From Chloroflexota bacterium (lineage in GTDB: Bacteria; Chloroflexota; Dormibacteria; Dormibacterales; Dormibacteraceae), in the NCBI GenBank assembly GCA_005880945.1, contig VBIU01000017.1:1-32694 (forward strand): 32,694 nucleotides of DNA. Reading direction: 5' to 3'. Made by a program: the position numbers and the translations under genes. Below are positions 6,801-14,726 of this stretch, piece after piece. Below the pieces are notes generated by a model. It saw nothing but the letters and a program-made list of their open reading frames with translations. It did not search any database and had not been told where the DNA came from. The number at the start of each line of letters is the position of its first letter. Position 1 is the stretch's first letter.

Positions 6801-7799
6801 GTGGCGACCGAGACCGGACTCACAGAGGTGGCGGCGGACGTTTACGAGCTGCGCCTGCCGATTCCGTTTGAGGATGGCCTCGTCAACGTCTTTCTTTTCC
6901 CGGACGGAGAATCGGTCGACTTGCTGGATTGCGGGATGAACACCGACGAGTCGGTTGCCGCGATCAACGCCGCTGTCCAGCAGGTTGGCGCGAGGCGGAT
7001 TCGCCGCCTTGTCGTGACGCACATCCACCCGGACCACTACGGCGCGGCCGGCGTTTTCGCGGGCGACGGGCTCGCCGACCTATACCTCCACCGCCTCGAG
7101 GTGCCACTCGTGCATCCTCGATACGTCGAGCTGGAGCACCTCGTCAGCGAGGTGCGCGCGTACCTGCTGGTCAACGGCGTTCCGGCGGACGAGGCCGAGG
7201 TGCTGAGCAACTCGCAGCGCGCCCTGAGCCAGATCGTCAAGCCGGCAGTGCCGGCGGTTCAGCTGGATGGAGCTGAGACATTGGAGCTGGGCCGAAGGCG
7301 TCTGAGGGTCGAGTGGACTCCCGGGCATTCGCCTGGGCACATCTGCCTCTTCGACGAGATCGACAGGCTCCTCTTCGCCGGGGACCACATGCTGCCCGAG
7401 CTGTCACCGAACATCGGCCTGCACCCCCAGAGCACACCAGATCCCCTCCACGAGTACCTCGACGGCTTGTGGCGGCTGGCGCGCTACGAGCCCCACCTGA
7501 TCCTTCCGGCCCACGGCCGTCCGTTCACCAATGCATCGGGCCGGGTTGCGGAGCTCGCCGCTCACCACAAGCGGCGCCTGGACCAGATTGCCGCGATCCT
7601 CGCGAGCGGTGAACGCAGCGCCTGGCAGGTGGCCCTGGAGCTGTGGGGGCCGCGCGACAACCTCTACGAGAAGCGCCTCGCTCTACAGGAAGGGCTCGCG
7701 CACCTGCAGGCGCTGGCGGTCGAGGGCAGGCTGCAGAAGTTCGTCACGCCGGATTCGGTGCGTTGGAGGCCATTGACCGCCGTCGGTCAAGCCGACTGA
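6801..7799 (+). CDS. Metallo-beta-lactamase-fold hydrolase with C-terminal helical domain
   Basis: 332 residues. The metal-binding set of the MBL superfamily is intact: H74-I-H76-P-D78-H79, His176 in GHSPGH, Asp195 in FAGDH, and His238 in PAHGRP. The region after residue 240 looks like the small winged-helix tail found in glyoxalase II/LACTB2-like hydrolases. The substrate may be a thioester, lactone or phosphodiester; sequence alone does not decide. I chose GTG 6801, since residues before it do not match the family and GACAAT (6788-6793) lies 7 bases upstream, as expected for a -10 box of a leaderless gene. The 3' end overlaps the convergent gene by 13 bases. Confidence 0.85.
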   Translation: MATETGLTEVAADVYELRLPIPFEDGLVNVFLFPDGESVDLLDCGMNTDESVAAINAAVQQVGARRIRRLVVTHIHPDHYGAAGVFAGDGLADLYLHRLEVPLVHPRYVELEHLVSEVRAYLLVNGVPADEAEVLSNSQRALSQIVKPAVPAVQLDGAETLELGRRRLRVEWTPGHSPGHICLFDEIDRLLFAGDHMLPELSPNIGLHPQSTPDPLHEYLDGLWRLARYEPHLILPAHGRPFTNASGRVAELAAHHKRRLDQIAAILASGERSAWQVALELWGPRDNLYEKRLALQEGLAHLQALAVEGRLQKFVTPDSVRWRPLTAVGQAD

Positions 7800-9121
7800 A
7801 AATCGACCACGGCGGCGAAGATCTGCGCCCTCGGCTGATTGTTGACGAGGATGGCGCTGCCCCAGCTCACGACCACCTTCGTGCCAGACAGCGTCGATAT
7901 CCCGGTCGTGTCTCCGGGCCACACCGAGATGTCTCCGGACTGTGCGGATACCAGGATGGGCGGCGTCAGCCAGCCCTTGGTGATCGAGTACTGACGCACG
8001 TACAGCTGGTACCCGCCCGAAGCATCGCTCAGATAGCTGACGTAGGCGATGCCGGATCCACCACCGGCGACCTCCATGATGTGGACGGCGTTGCCGTCCC
8101 CCGATGGCGTCACGCGTGCGAGCGCAGACCAATGCTTGCCGTGGTCGGTTGAGAACGACAGCCAGCCGGCGTCCTCCGATCCCTGCGTGTCCCAGGTTGC
8201 GAACAGGTTGCCGGCGGAGTCAGCGCTGAAAGCCCCGTCGATCCACCACTCAGACAGCGACATCGTCAGGTCGGGCGGCCCCAAAAGCACAGGCTTCGAC
8301 CAGGTCGCTCCTCCGTCGCCCGACGACGTGAAATATGTGTTGGCCGGGTCCATCGAATACGTCGTCGTGTCGGTGATGTGATAGCCCTGGTATGAGAGGT
8401 CGATTCGCCCGCTCGACTCAACTAGGAACGGGGCGCTGTCGCCACCACTGGCCGGGAAGCCGGGGCTCACCGGGATGATCGGACCCCACGTCCTGCCGTG
8501 ATCGGTCGACTTCTGGATGACGACGTTGAGGTCGCCGGTCGCGAAGGCGCAGCTGCCGGCGGCTGCGCAGATAAAGGTGACGGACGTGCGCTCGGGTCCG
8601 TAATCCCACGTCAGGTAGACGATGCCGTCAGCGCCGGCGGCGAGGAAGGGGCGGTCGCCCCAGTTCTTGGCGTCGGGCGGCACCAGCGACGCGACCTGCG
8701 GAAAGGTCGCTCCGTGGTCGAACGAGGTGGCGACCACCGGGTACCACTCGCCGGCCTTGGCGATCATGAAGCCGGCATAGACGGTGCCGTCGCTCGCCAC
8801 CGCCACCGCGGGGTCCCACACATTGACGTTCGAGCCCACCGACCCGGGCACGGAGATCGGTGCACCAAATGTGCGTCCGCCGTCCGTGGATCGCGCGAAC
8901 GCGATGCCCCGGCAGCCCATCCACTCCTCGTACACGTAGCCGAGGCCGCGGTCGACGGCCTGAAGAACCTCGGCGTTCTGGCCGGAGCAGCTCGCGCTGA
9001 TGTTGATGTTTGGGCCAATCGTGTAGCCGGCGCTCGGAGCGGCCGAAGCCACGGCTGCTGTCGCAATCGCCGCCACGGCTGCGGCGGCGGCCGGCGCGAA
9101 AACGTTCTTGTCGATGACCAT
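7787..9121 (-). CDS. Secreted Asp-box (BNR) beta-propeller, sialidase-like
   Basis: 444 residues. Residues 1-29 are a Sec-type signal peptide (MVIDKN, long alanine-rich core, cleavage near ASAAPS). At least five Asp-box motifs of the S-x-D-x-G-x-T-W/F type follow at intervals, including STDGGRTF, SFDHGATF, STDHGRTW, SGDGGATW and STDHGKHW, so a six-bladed propeller is likely. Sialidases carry Asp boxes, but so do many non-enzymatic surface propellers, and I do not see the arginine triad with confidence. It is best called an exported Asp-box propeller. Start ATG 9121 has GGGGAGG 6-7 bases ahead. It follows degV on the same strand after 70 bp. Confidence 0.8.
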   Translation of the reverse strand: MVIDKNVFAPAAAAAVAAIATAAVASAAPSAGYTIGPNINISASCSGQNAEVLQAVDRGLGYVYEEWMGCRGIAFARSTDGGRTFGAPISVPGSVGSNVNVWDPAVAVASDGTVYAGFMIAKAGEWYPVVATSFDHGATFPQVASLVPPDAKNWGDRPFLAAGADGIVYLTWDYGPERTSVTFICAAAGSCAFATGDLNVVIQKSTDHGRTWGPIIPVSPGFPASGGDSAPFLVESSGRIDLSYQGYHITDTTTYSMDPANTYFTSSGDGGATWSKPVLLGPPDLTMSLSEWWIDGAFSADSAGNLFATWDTQGSEDAGWLSFSTDHGKHWSALARVTPSGDGNAVHIMEVAGGGSGIAYVSYLSDASGGYQLYVRQYSITKGWLTPPILVSAQSGDISVWPGDTTGISTLSGTKVVVSWGSAILVNNQPRAQIFAAVVDFQSA

Positions 9122-9191
9122 GCCCAACCTCCCCAACGACTCGGCCTGCGCATCGATCATCGGCGCGCACGGTGGGCCTGTCAACAGGTGG

Positions 9192-10085
9192 TCAGCGAGT
9201 CGCGGCGGCCACCCCGGCACTCTTGATGCCGAGCGGGAACAGGCCGGCCGGGTAGCACCCGACACCGACCACGCCGGGTCCGGCGTGTGCTCCGACCACC
9301 GGCCCGAGCGGATGGATCATCAGCGTGTCGGCGATTGGCTCCAGCTCGCGTGCGATGCGCTCAGCATCGGCGGGCGCGTCGGCGTGGCCGACGATGACGC
9401 ACACCCCTTTGCCGTCATCGAGCGCCCTGGTCAGCTCGACGACGCGGTTGAGCGCGCGCTCGAACGTGCGCACGCGCTCCAGCGGCGTAACCAGGCCGTC
9501 GCGTATGCACAGGACGGGCTTGACCTGCAGCACCGAACCGAGAAGCGCGTTGGCGCGACCGATCCGTCCGCCACGGCGCAAGAACTCCAGGGTCGCCACC
9601 GAGAAGTAGGTCTGCAGTTGTGGCCTCATGGCGACGACCTTGGCCTCGATCGCTTCCGGCTCGGCGCCTCTGTCGGCGAGCGTCGCTGCGACAATCGAGA
9701 CCAGTCCGAGCGACATCGACACGACCTCGGAGTCGACGACGCGGATTCGCTTTGGATCCGTCATGTCGGCCGCCTGGCGCGCCGACGCGTAGGTTCCGCT
9801 GAGCTTCTCCGAGATGTGGATGGAGACTATCGACTCGTGATTCTCGAGAAGAGCCTTATAGGTTTCCGCGAAGCGGCCCGGCGACGGTTGCGACGTGGTC
9901 GGGTGTGTGGCCGCGCCGGGAAGGCGGCGGTAGAACTCGGCCGGCGTGATGTCAACGCCGTCGAGCAGGCTCTGACCGTCCAGGTTGAGCGTCAGGGGCA
10001 CGACAGTCACCGACCTTGCAGCGGCCAGGGCTGGTGGGAGATCGGCCGTCGAGTCGGTGACGATGGCAACAGATCGATTGCTCAT
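9192..10085 (-). CDS. DegV family fatty-acid-binding protein
   Basis: 297 residues. It starts VAIVTDSTADLP, the DegV signature, and shares SQPSPGRF (66-73), SGTYASAR and the C-terminal HAGPGVVGVGCYP segments. DegV/FakB-type proteins bind a fatty acid between two domains; in Firmicutes FakB presents it to the kinase FakA for phosphorylation. No fakA (DhaK-like) gene is in the window. The ATG at 10085 directly follows the TAG of the upstream gene with no spacer, so the two are very likely translationally coupled. Involvement in lipid recycling is inferred from the family. Confidence 0.93.
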   Translation of the reverse strand: MSNRSVAIVTDSTADLPPALAAARSVTVVPLTLNLDGQSLLDGVDITPAEFYRRLPGAATHPTTSQPSPGRFAETYKALLENHESIVSIHISEKLSGTYASARQAADMTDPKRIRVVDSEVVSMSLGLVSIVAATLADRGAEPEAIEAKVVAMRPQLQTYFSVATLEFLRRGGRIGRANALLGSVLQVKPVLCIRDGLVTPLERVRTFERALNRVVELTRALDDGKGVCVIVGHADAPADAERIARELEPIADTLMIHPLGPVVGAHAGPGVVGVGCYPAGLFPLGIKSAGVAAATR

Positions 10086-10769
10086 CTATCCAGCCTTTGT
10101 CGGTCGCCCGTTCGGGCGCAGGTTGCGGGCCGCATCCACCAGGGAAGCGAGGGATTCGTCGGAGGCACGAGCCGCTTCCTCGAGCACGAGGTTGAAGTGA
10201 GCCCCGGCGGCGGTCAGCCCGGATGCCAGGCGTGATCCGCCGAGTCGGGCCAGGGCCGAACCCAGGCCCATCGCGCTGATCGATTGCAGCTTGGCGAGGG
10301 GAAGGGATCCGCTCTCGAGCACGGCTCTACCCGCGACTCCTGCGTGCCGTCCGGCCGCTTCCAGCCGGCTGAGCCAGAAGCCAAGCTGGTACGCCATGTC
10401 AGACGTGGCCTCGGCCAGGAAGGCACGGGCGGCATCGGCCTCGTCGACGATAGGGGCGAAGCGCTCGAAGGCGGTGCGGAGCCGTTTGTCCAGCGCGTCC
10501 GGAGTTGGGGAGGGGGGCTCGGCGCTTGGCAGGAACATGATCCGGCTGCGGCCGCCCGCGGCGCTGTGCGCCGGCGGCGCGCTCCGCCTCGTCACGAGGC
10601 CCAGGCCTTCCAGCTCGCGCAGCAGCCCATAGGCGGTCCAGCTCGAGATGCGCATGCGCGCGCCGACGAGGGAGTAGTGCACTGCCTCGCCGGCCTGGGC
10701 GGTGAGGCGCTGGAGGTTGTCCAGGGCCTCCAGGCGGCGGGCTGTCAGCCGAGACTCAATTTTTCCCAA
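10086..10769 (-). CDS. Winged-helix regulator-like protein coupled to DegV
   Basis: 227 residues, not assigned to a named family. Residues about 8-65 read like a winged helix-turn-helix ('LTARRLEALDNLQRLTAQAG', then 'ISSWTAYGLLRELEGLGLV'), followed by a proline-rich linker and a long alpha-helical domain (about 95-215) rich in Ala/Leu that may bind a ligand or dimerise. It is the first gene of a two-gene unit with degV (adjacent stop and start codons). The start is TTG 10769, unusual and without a clear Shine-Dalgarno; the -10-like TAAGAT 20-25 bases upstream would give a short leader. A palindrome sits in the promoter (10780-10789). A fatty-acid-sensing regulator is a guess from context. Confidence 0.65.
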   Translation of the reverse strand: MGKIESRLTARRLEALDNLQRLTAQAGEAVHYSLVGARMRISSWTAYGLLRELEGLGLVTRRSAPPAHSAAGGRSRIMFLPSAEPPSPTPDALDKRLRTAFERFAPIVDEADAARAFLAEATSDMAYQLGFWLSRLEAAGRHAGVAGRAVLESGSLPLAKLQSISAMGLGSALARLGGSRLASGLTAAGAHFNLVLEEAARASDESLASLVDAARNLRPNGRPTKAG

Positions 10770-10770
10770 G

Positions 10771-10789
10771 AACCCAAAAAACCCGGGTT
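10771..10789. promoter_or_regulatory. Possible operator of the HTH-degV unit
   Basis: A perfect 10-bp palindrome AACCCGGGTT (10780-10789) follows a second AACCC at 10771-10775, between the TTG start and a -10-like TAAGAT. The location suits an autoregulatory site for the winged-helix protein. Inference only. Confidence 0.35.
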
Positions 10790-10815
10790 ATCTTAGCTGA
10801 CGCGCCGGGGGAGGG

Positions 10816-11310
10816 CTAGCTTGCCGGAGGGCCGCCAGACGTCCCGAGTATCACCTCTTCCTCTTTGAGCATCTCCTCCTTGGCCTTTTGCCTGCGAATG
10901 AACCGCAGCTCGATCGGCTTGATCAGGACGAGGAGGGCGACCACGAGAAAAGTGGTGAAGGCCGCAGCGGCGTAAAAGCCAAATCCGACAGCCATCCCGA
11001 TCGCTGCCACCACCCAGATCGAGGCGGCGGTCGTGAGCCCATGAACCTCGATGCCCGTGCGCAGGATGGCGCCCGCGCCGAGGAACCCGACTCCAGTCAC
11101 GATCTGCGCTGCAATTCGGGTCGGGTCGGTAGGTGTGCCGAACTTCTCCAGCCCGAGGCCGGCGAAGAGGCAAGATCCGATGCCCACGAGGGCCATGGTT
11201 CGAATTCCGGCGGGGTGGCCGTGGTACTCCCGCTCGAGTCCTATGGCCACCGCGAGGATGGCCGTTACGAAGAGACGTAGTGCGAAGTCGGTGTCGCCGT
11301 TGAGTGGCAG
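10816..11310 (-). CDS. MgtC/SapB family membrane protein
   Basis: 164 residues if started at CTG 11310. MgtC-type proteins are inner-membrane proteins with 4-5 helices linked to magnesium limitation and pH adaptation. The family signature is clear: AIGLEREYHGHPAGIRT, then RIAAQIVTGVGFLGAGAIL, then GLTTAASIWVVAAIGMAVG. The conventional start GTG 11250 would cut through the first helix. The in-frame upstream residues DFALRLFVTAILAV restore a normal helix 1, but the only plausible initiator there is CTG 11310, with GGAAGGGG 8 bases ahead and the bfn stop 4 bases upstream. The C-terminus ends in a charged helix. It forms an operon with the nuclease gene. Confidence 0.85.
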   Translation of the reverse strand: MPLNGDTDFALRLFVTAILAVAIGLEREYHGHPAGIRTMALVGIGSCLFAGLGLEKFGTPTDPTRIAAQIVTGVGFLGAGAILRTGIEVHGLTTAASIWVVAAIGMAVGFGFYAAAAFTTFLVVALLVLIKPIELRFIRRQKAKEEMLKEEEVILGTSGGPPAS

Positions 11311-11314
11311 GGCG

Positions 11315-11881
11315 TCAGCCCCTTCCGGGACGCCCGCCGGGCTCGTCCTTGCTTCCCGGCTCGTCCGGGAGCTCGGGAAGGTCGAGGCTGTTGACGAAGT
11401 CGCGGAACACGGCGAGGCGCTCCTCGTCGACCGGAGTCTCGCTCTTGTCCTTGTCGTCCGACCCCTCGTCTGCGTCCGGGATGATGCCCGCCGTCTCCAT
11501 CACCTCGGAGGCGACGAAGATCGGGCATTCGACCCGCACCGCCAACGCGATCGCGTCCGAAGGCCTGGCGTCGAAATCGAGATCGCGCCCGTCCTGCTTC
11601 ACGTACAGGCGTGCGTAGAACACCTGGTCGGCGAGGCGGGTCACGACGATGCGCTTGACGCTGATCCCCAGGTCGCCGAACGCGGTCGCCATCAGGTCGT
11701 GGGTGAGGGGGCGCCCGAGGGGATTGCCCGAGATCTTGGTCGCTATCGCCTGTGCCTCGAAGGAGCCGATCCAGATCGGGAGGTAGCGGTCCGCCTCCTT
11801 CTCCTTGAGGATCACGAGGTGCTGGGCGGTCGGCATGTGGATCCGGATGCTGTCGACCGAGACCTCGATCAGGTTTTTCAT
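11315..11881 (-). CDS. Bifunctional nuclease (BFN/DUF151) domain protein
   Basis: 188 residues. Residues 1-135 form the BFN domain: an N-terminal strand 'LIEVSVDSIRI', then 'LVILKEKEADRYLPIWIGSFEAQAI', 'RPLTHDLMATAFGDLG' and 'DARPSDAIALAVRV'. The family includes plant and bacterial proteins described as having RNase and DNase activity; the bacterial role is unclear. The last 50 residues are an acidic tail. Start ATG 11881 is set by the family N-terminus; no strong Shine-Dalgarno is visible. It is the first gene of a two-gene unit with mgtC, and divergent from polA with 85 bp between. Confidence 0.88.
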   Translation of the reverse strand: MKNLIEVSVDSIRIHMPTAQHLVILKEKEADRYLPIWIGSFEAQAIATKISGNPLGRPLTHDLMATAFGDLGISVKRIVVTRLADQVFYARLYVKQDGRDLDFDARPSDAIALAVRVECPIFVASEVMETAGIIPDADEGSDDKDKSETPVDEERLAVFRDFVNSLDLPELPDEPGSKDEPGGRPGRG

Positions 11882-11954
11882 CCCGGATCACATTACTACT
11901 AGCGCACCTCAGTCCCACCCCGTTACCTCGGATGGCCTTCAACTCAGCCGAACG

Positions 11955-11960
11955 TAGAAT
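11955..11960 (+). promoter_or_regulatory. -10 hexamer of polA, leaderless configuration
   Basis: TAGAAT (5 of 6 to TATAAT) ends 6 bases before the GTG at 11967, so transcription would begin at or next to the start codon. There is no Shine-Dalgarno in that gap and no clear -35. Confidence 0.5.
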
Positions 11961-11966
11961 CCGGTA

Positions 11967-14654
11967 GTGCCTAAGGGACGAAAAGGGCGCGTCGTTTTGA
12001 TCGACGCGCACAGCCTCATCTATCGGGCGTTTTTCGCCCTGCCGCCGATGAGCACATCGGACGGAAAGGTCACCAACGCGGTCTATGGGTTCACGTCGAT
12101 GCTCGCCATCGTGCTGGCGTCGCGACCGGAGTTCGCGGTGGCCGCGTTCGACGTCGGCGCGCCGACATTCCGTTCCAAGGAGTACGTGGAGTACAAGGCC
12201 GGCCGGCGCGCGATGCCCGACGACCTCAGGCCGCAGATCGAGATGGTGCGCGAGGTCCTGGAGTCCTTCTCCATTCCGATTCACGGCATCCCCGGTTTCG
12301 AGGCGGACGACGTCATAGGCACCTTTTCGCGAATCGCCGAAGAGCGAGGGCATGCGGTGACCATCGTCTCGGGCGACCTCGACTGCCTCCAGCTCGTGTC
12401 CGAATCGGTCGAAGCGCTCGTGCCAAGGCGCGGCATCACCGACACCTTTGTGTACGGACCCGATCAGGTCCGCCAGCGCTACGGTTTCGAGCCGCCCCAG
12501 CTCATCGATTTCAAAGCGCTGCGTGGCGACACGTCAGACAACATTCCAGGCGTCCCTGGGGTGGGCGACAAGACCGCGGCCAAGCTGGTGCAGGACTTCG
12601 GCACCATCGAGGCTCTGCTCGAACGGGTCGAGGAGCTGCCTGAGGGCCGGCTCAAAACATCCCTCAAAGCGAACGCCGACCAGGTCCGACTCGGCAAACG
12701 GATGGTCACGATCGTCCGCGACGTGCCCGTCGAGCTCGATCTCGAAACCGCGCGATGGACGCGATACGACTACGACAAGGCGCGCACCGTGTTCGACCGC
12801 ATGGAGTTCCGGCAGCTCCTCAGCCGGTTCCCGCCGCCCGACCAGGTCCCAGTACAGCCCAGCCTGACTTTTGAGGCGCCGCCAGAACCGGCGGGGCTCA
12901 AGGTTGTCGATGACGCCGCCGAGGCCGTAAGCATGCTCGCCGGCGCCAAGGACGTTGGGGTCTTTACGTTCAGCGACGCACCAGGTCGCAGCGCCACCGT
13001 CCGCGGCGTCGGGGTGGCCACCGAGAAGGAGACGTTCTACGTCGCCAAGCAGGACGCCATGGACGCTGTGGCCGCCGCGCTGTCGGATCGCGAGATCTCG
13101 GGCCACGACGCCAAGGAGACCGAGCTCGCCCTGCGCGCGCTTGGTGGCGGAAGGCGCGAGTGGGCGTTCAGCACCTTCCTCGCCGCCTACCTGCTCGGCG
13201 CCGGTTCACGCGATCCCCGCCTCGAAGACCTGGCGCGCGAGTTTCTCGACATGACCCTGGTCAGCACCGAGCAGCTGCTCGGCACGGGTCGTGCGGCCCG
13301 CAAGCCGGCGGACGTGGCGACCGGTGAGGCCGCGGAGTTCGCGGCGCGCCGCGCGGAGGCAATCCTCAACCTTCGGCCGCGTCTCGAGGCCGAGATGCGC
13401 AATCTCGGTGTCGACTACCTCTTCCACGAGATCGAGCTCCCGCTATCCGGCGTCCTGGCGGATATGGAGTCGGAGGGCGTCGCGATCGACGTCCCCTACC
13501 TGAAAGAAATGCAGGACGAGCTCGGCGCGCAAATGGCCGCCCTCGAGTCCGAGGTCGAACAGGTGGCGGGGCAGAAGTTCAACCTCAGCGCTCCCCAGCA
13601 GCTGGCGAAGGTGCTGTTCGAAGACTTGCGCCTCCCTGTCGGCCGGCGCACCAAGACGGGCTATTCGACTGACGCCGACACGCTCGAGGCGCTGCGCGAG
13701 AAGCACCCGATCATCGGGCTCATCCTCGAACATCGCCAGCTCTCGAAGCTCAAGTCGACCTATGTGGACGCGCTGCCTCAGCTGGTCGATCCGCTCAGCG
13801 GTCGCGTGCACACGTCGTTCGGGCAGGCGAGCACCGCAACGGGGCGTCTCTCGTCCTCCAATCCGAACCTCATGAACATCCCCATAAGGACGGAGCTCGG
13901 CCAGCGCATCAGACGCGCCTTCAAAGCGAGCCGGCCCGGGCATGTGATGGTGTCGGCGGACTACGCCCAGATCGAGCTGCGCATTGCCGCCCACCTCAGC
14001 GGCGACCCCAAGCTCCTTGGAGCTTTTGCGGCAGGGCAGGACATCCACACCGCGACCGCGGCCGCGGTGTTCAAGATCCCGATCGAGTCCGTCGACGCCA
14101 ACCAAAGGCGGCTGGCGAAGATCGCGAACTTCGGGTCCATCTATGGACAGGGCGAGTACGGGCTCTCGCAGCAGCTCGGCATCACCGGCGATGTGGCACG
14201 CGAGTTCCTCGCCCAGTACTGGTCGACCTACTCGCGCCTCAAGGACTACCTCGATGAGGTGCGGCGCAAGGCCCGTGAGGAGGGGCTCGTCGTCAGCGCC
14301 ACCGGCAGGCGGCGCGCCATTCCCGACCTGCGCTCACCCAACTTTCAGCTGCGCAGCGCCGCGGAACGCATGGCGATCAACTTTCCGATGCAGTCGCTGG
14401 CCGCGGACATCATCAAGATCGCGATGGTGCGCCTCCAGCGAGAGATCGAGGCCGACCACATCGAGGGCAAGATGCTGCTGCAGGTGCACGACGAGCTGCT
14501 GTTCGAGGTGCCGGAATCGGAGGTCGACCAGTTTGCGGAAAAGGTGCCCCGCATCATGACCGGGGCCTATGAGCTCGAAACCGGGATCGAGGTCGAGACC
14601 AAGGTGGGACCAAACTGGGCAGACCTGCGCAAACTCGCAGTCGTTCGAGCATGA
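11967..14654 (+). CDS. polA: DNA polymerase I
   Basis: 895 residues. PolA fills gaps in excision repair and removes RNA primers. An N-terminal 5'-3' nuclease domain (1 to about 295; 'LIDAHSLIYRAFFALP', 'PGFEADDVIGT', 'GDTSDNIPGVPGVG') is followed by a degenerate 3'-5' exonuclease-like domain (about 300-480) and the polymerase domain. Motif A is DYAQIELR with Asp665, motif B is RRLAKIANFGSIYG, and motif C is QVHDEL with Asp842. The exonuclease I acidic DxE pair is not recognisable, so proofreading is probably absent, as in Taq polymerase. Start GTG 11967 fits a leaderless transcript. It leads a plus-strand run into mutM. Confidence 0.97.
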   Translation: MPKGRKGRVVLIDAHSLIYRAFFALPPMSTSDGKVTNAVYGFTSMLAIVLASRPEFAVAAFDVGAPTFRSKEYVEYKAGRRAMPDDLRPQIEMVREVLESFSIPIHGIPGFEADDVIGTFSRIAEERGHAVTIVSGDLDCLQLVSESVEALVPRRGITDTFVYGPDQVRQRYGFEPPQLIDFKALRGDTSDNIPGVPGVGDKTAAKLVQDFGTIEALLERVEELPEGRLKTSLKANADQVRLGKRMVTIVRDVPVELDLETARWTRYDYDKARTVFDRMEFRQLLSRFPPPDQVPVQPSLTFEAPPEPAGLKVVDDAAEAVSMLAGAKDVGVFTFSDAPGRSATVRGVGVATEKETFYVAKQDAMDAVAAALSDREISGHDAKETELALRALGGGRREWAFSTFLAAYLLGAGSRDPRLEDLAREFLDMTLVSTEQLLGTGRAARKPADVATGEAAEFAARRAEAILNLRPRLEAEMRNLGVDYLFHEIELPLSGVLADMESEGVAIDVPYLKEMQDELGAQMAALESEVEQVAGQKFNLSAPQQLAKVLFEDLRLPVGRRTKTGYSTDADTLEALREKHPIIGLILEHRQLSKLKSTYVDALPQLVDPLSGRVHTSFGQASTATGRLSSSNPNLMNIPIRTELGQRIRRAFKASRPGHVMVSADYAQIELRIAAHLSGDPKLLGAFAAGQDIHTATAAAVFKIPIESVDANQRRLAKIANFGSIYGQGEYGLSQQLGITGDVAREFLAQYWSTYSRLKDYLDEVRRKAREEGLVVSATGRRRAIPDLRSPNFQLRSAAERMAINFPMQSLAADIIKIAMVRLQREIEADHIEGKMLLQVHDELLFEVPESEVDQFAEKVPRIMTGAYELETGIEVETKVGPNWADLRKLAVVRA

Positions 14655-14674
14655 CGGTGGCTGCCACCTTTCGC

Positions 14675-14719
14675 GTCCCCTCCGGCCCTGCGGGCCACCT
14701 CCCCGCGGAGCGGGGAGGA
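14675..14719 (+). repeat. Dispersed palindromic repeat, family A copy 3
   Basis: These 45 bp are identical to 2512-2556. The element fills most of the 72-bp gap between polA and mutM. Its last bases, GGGGAGGA, lie 7 bases before the mutM start and act as its Shine-Dalgarno. Its palindromes could also form hairpins in the polycistronic transcript. Confidence 0.85.
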
Positions 14720-14726
14720 CAAATAA

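Noticed and set aside
7787..9121. Naming the Asp-box protein a sialidase
   Set aside because: Asp boxes alone do not show sialidase activity and the catalytic arginine triad could not be identified.
11950..11962. Possible LexA site at polA (CGAACGTAGAAT)
   Set aside because: Only the CGAAC half is present; the GTTCG half is missing, so it is at best a chance half-site.
11882..12353. Minus-strand frame running from polA through bfn (11265-12353)
   Set aside because: It overlaps two well-conserved genes in the wrong frame and shows low-complexity Arg/Gly/Asp composition.
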